Source of the DNA: Anaerolineae bacterium
GTDB taxonomy: Bacteria; Chloroflexota; Anaerolineae; Aggregatilineales; Phototrophicaceae
Length of the DNA stretch: 7,867 nt
Reading direction: 5' to 3'
NCBI GenBank assembly: GCA_020848855.1
Contig: JADLHH010000585.1
Span: 1 to 7,867, forward strand
Shown here piece by piece: positions 6,003 to 7,867 of the stretch; position 1 is the first letter of the stretch, and every line of letters begins with the position of its first letter. The position numbers were made by a program, and so were the translations under genes. The notes below the pieces were generated by a model. The model searched no databases and was not told where the DNA came from. It worked only from the letters and a program-made list of their open reading frames with translations.

Positions 6003-7223
6003 TTACTGAAAATCGTGCTGGTCGATTCGACGCCGCAGGCGCGACATGCGCCCGCTCCGGGGACGGATTCGGCTGAGCATTTCGTTGAGGTGGTGGCTCC
6101 AGCGGCTCAGGCGCGCGCGACCCCACGCCAGCGAATAGCTGACCTGCCGGCGCTGGCGATTCAGGCTGAGCACCGAGCGTTCTTCCGGTACGGACGATGC
6201 CCACTTGATCACCATCGACGCCCAGGTGAGACCGCCGCCGAAGCCGACGAAGGCGATGTAGTCGCCCGGCTGAATGCGCCCCTGCGCGACGGCTTCGGTG
6301 AGCGCAATCGGGATCGACGCTGCCGACGTGTTGCCGTAGCGGGCGATATTGCTGTAGAACATCGAATCGTCCACTTTGAGCGCCCGCGCCGCCGCCTGAA
6401 GGATGCGCGCGTTCGCCTGGTGCGGAACGATCAGTTTGAGGTCGCGGATCGTCAGACCCGCCATGTCCAGCGCCTGGGTGATGCTCTCACCGATCACGCG
6501 CGTGGCGAATTTGAAGACTTCGCCGCCGTTCATGTGCATCTTGCCGTATTTGTGACCGTTCGACAGCACGGGAATGTCGCCGATGTCGATGCTGCCGACG
6601 CTGGGGATGCCCAGCAGGTCGCCGCCGGAGCCGTCCGAGCGCAGCACGGCGGACAGCACACCGCCTTCCACGTCGCTCGCCGTCAGCACGACCGCGCCCG
6701 CTCCGTCGCCGAACAGGATGCACGTCCCGCGATCCTGCCAGTCGCGCACGCGGCTCATGGTTTCCGCGCCGATGACGACCGCCGTTTGTATTCTGCCGGA
6801 GCGGATCGCCTGCGCTGCCATATCGACGCCATAGACGAAGCCCGAACAGGCGGCGCTCAGGTCGAAGGCGCCGGCTTTGGTCGCGCCCAGCCACGATTGG
6901 ATCAGGCTGGCGGCGCTGGGGAAGATATGCTCCGGTGTCGAAGTGGCGACGATGATCATGTCGATGTCGGTCGGCAGGATGTCGGCGACTTCGAGCGCCT
7001 GCTGCGCGGCTTTCAGACCGAGCGTTGCCGTCGTATCTTTTTCCCCGGCGATTCGACGCTCGCTGATCCCTGTGCGCGCGCGAATCCATTCGTCGGACGT
7101 TTCGACGATGGCAGCCAGGTCCTCGTTGCTCAGGATTCGATCCGGGACTGCCATCCCCCAGCCGACGATATGGGCGTAGACGGGTTCGGGGCGTTGGAGT
7201 ACGCCCCGGTTAGTTGTGGCCAT
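6003..7223 (-). CDS. fabH: 3-oxoacyl-ACP synthase III with long basic C-terminal tail
   Basis: Starts fatty-acid chains by condensing an acyl-CoA primer with malonyl-ACP in the cytoplasm. The thiolase-fold Cys-His-Asn triad is complete: C126 in LSAACSGF, H268 in VPHQANARI and N298 in [11 protein letters not shown]. Other family blocks are [15 protein letters not shown] (43-57), [11 protein letters not shown] (170-180) and the final [15 protein letters not shown] (327-341). The protein is 406 residues against about 310-340 normally. There are about 15 extra N-terminal residues and a 65-residue tail (342-406) with 15 arginines, several Trp/Leu and few acids. The ATG at 7223 is the only convincing start; the next Met (24) would delete the first core strand. 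It overlaps the fabF end by 14 bp, so the two are likely coupled. The terminator just past the stop argues that the tail end is genuine. The lower family confusion is with other KAS III-like synthases. Confidence 0.93.
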   Translation of the reverse strand: MATTNRGVLQRPEPVYAHIVGWGMAVPDRILSNEDLAAIVETSDEWIRARTGISERRIAGEKDTTATLGLKAAQQALEVADILPTDIDMIIVATSTPEHIFPSAASLIQSWLGATKAGAFDLSAACSGFVYGVDMAAQAIRSGRIQTAVVIGAETMSRVRDWQDRGTCILFGDGAGAVVLTASDVEGGVLSAVLRSDGSGGDLLGIPSVGSIDIGDIPVLSNGHKYGKMHMNGGEVFKFATRVIGESITQALDMAGLTIRDLKLIVPHQANARILQAAARALKVDDSMFYSNIARYGNTSAASIPIALTEAVAQGRIQPGDYIAFVGFGGGLTWASMVIKWASSVPEERSVLSLNRQRRQVSYSLAWGRARLSRWSHHLNEMLSRIRPRSGRMSRLRRRIDQHDFQ

Positions 7224-7867
7224 TCTCTCGGTATTTTGAAAAGATCAACACAGCGTTGTGACCGCCAAACCCGAATGAGTTGCTCATCACCCGCTCGATT
7301 TTGTGTGCTACGCCGACGTTCGGCGTGTAGTTCAGGTCGCACTCCGTGTCAGGATTGACGAGGTTGACGGTGGGCGGGACGAAGTTGTTGTTGAGCGCCA
7401 TGATCGAGAACACCGCTTCGACTGACCCGGCAGCACCCATCAGGTGCCCGGTCACCGACTTGGTCGAGCTAATCGGGACTTCGTAAGCTTGTTCGCCCAG
7501 CGCGACCTTGAGCGCCAGCGTCTCGCTCTTGTCGTTGAGCGGCGTGCTGGTGCCGTGCGCGTTGATGTAGTCGATATCGCTCGCGCTGAGGTCGGCGTCT
7601 TCGAGCGCCCGCATGATCGCGTTCGCAGCGCCTTCGCCGGTCTCCAGCGGCGCGGTGACATGGTAAGCGTCGGACGTATGCCCGTAGCCGAGGATTTCGG
7701 CATAGATTTTCGCGCCGCGCGCCTTCGCGTGTTCCAGTTCCTCAAGCACGAGCAGCGCCGCGCCTTCGGCGATCACGAAGCCGTCGCGGTCGCTGTCGAA
7801 CGGGCGCGAGGCGTGTTCGGGGTCGTCGTTGCGCCGCGAAATCGCGGTCATGTTGTTGAAGCTGGCG
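7210..7867 (-). CDS. fabF: 3-oxoacyl-ACP synthase II, C-terminal part (5' end beyond window)
   Basis: Chain-elongating condensing enzyme of type II fatty-acid synthesis, extending acyl-ACP with malonyl-ACP. Only the C-terminal half, about 218 residues, is in the window. The frame is open through the right edge (reading [14 protein letters not shown]), so the ATG at 7851 is an internal Met and not the start. Typical FabF motifs are visible: [30 protein letters not shown] with the first catalytic His, [16 protein letters not shown] with the conserved Lys and second catalytic His, and the terminal [14 protein letters not shown]. The active-site Cys and the N-terminal lobe lie outside the window. 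FabB is less likely, given the T-G-H-L-M-G-A-A-G and D-R-D-G-F-V style. It is followed by fabH with a 14-bp overlap, making a fabF-fabH operon read on the - strand. Confidence 0.95.
   Translation of the reverse strand, partial: ASFNNMTAISRRNDDPEHASRPFDSDRDGFVIAEGAALLVLEELEHAKARGAKIYAEILGYGHTSDAYHVTAPLETGEGAANAIMRALEDADLSASDIDYINAHGTSTPLNDKSETLALKVALGEQAYEVPISSTKSVTGHLMGAAGSVEAVFSIMALNNNFVPPTVNLVNPDTECDLNYTPNVGVAHKIERVMSNSFGFGGHNAVLIFSKYRENGHN

Noticed and set aside
5982..7358. Very long open frame on the + strand opposite fabH (458 codons)
   Set aside because: It is the mirror of the fabH codons in GC-rich DNA. The translation is rich in Arg/Ala/Asp/His without domain motifs, it runs through the intrinsic terminator and fabF end, and the - strand reading gives a complete KAS III triad.

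Overview
This is a GC-rich, gene-dense bacterial chromosomal segment of housekeeping metabolism. I see no tRNA, rRNA, insertion sequence, CRISPR array, phage gene or attachment site. The organism is probably a member of the Chloroflexota (Anaerolineae-like). The hints are a membrane protein with Thr-Pro linkers and a surface beta-sandwich domain of a type I associate with that phylum, a secreted DUF5666 repeat protein, and a FabH with a long basic tail. This placement is an inference from protein style, not from a marker gene.

Region 1 (about 1-4177, + strand) is one tightly packed gene string: a purine nucleoside phosphorylase cut by the left window edge, a two-TM protein with an extracytoplasmic domain, a Rossmann/DUF2520 dehydrogenase, panB and panC. 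Every junction overlaps (4, 4, 20 and 17 bp), so the set is almost certainly co-transcribed and translationally coupled. PanB makes ketopantoate and PanC joins pantoate to beta-alanine. The missing step between them, ketopantoate reduction, has no classical panE here. The DUF2520 dehydrogenase immediately upstream of panB is a good candidate for that step (PanG-type ketopantoate reductase). panD is not in the window.

Region 2 (4178-4978) holds a short AT-richer gap with a possible terminator and promoter, then a complete YugP-type membrane zinc metallopeptidase on the + strand. Between this gene and its convergent neighbour lies a hairpin that can act as a terminator.

Region 3 (5039-5911, - strand) is a secreted protein with three DUF5666-like beta modules and a Gly/Asp/Arg-rich tail encoded by a 45-bp tandem repeat.

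Region 4 (5965-7867, - strand) is a fatty-acid synthesis pair, fabF (its N-terminal part lies beyond the right edge) followed by fabH, overlapping by 14 bp. It is closed by a clear intrinsic terminator. FabH carries an unusual 65-residue arginine-rich C-terminal tail. Nothing here amounts to a wholly new system. The most useful leads are the candidate alternative ketopantoate reductase, the uncharacterised membrane protein embedded in the operon, and the FabH tail.
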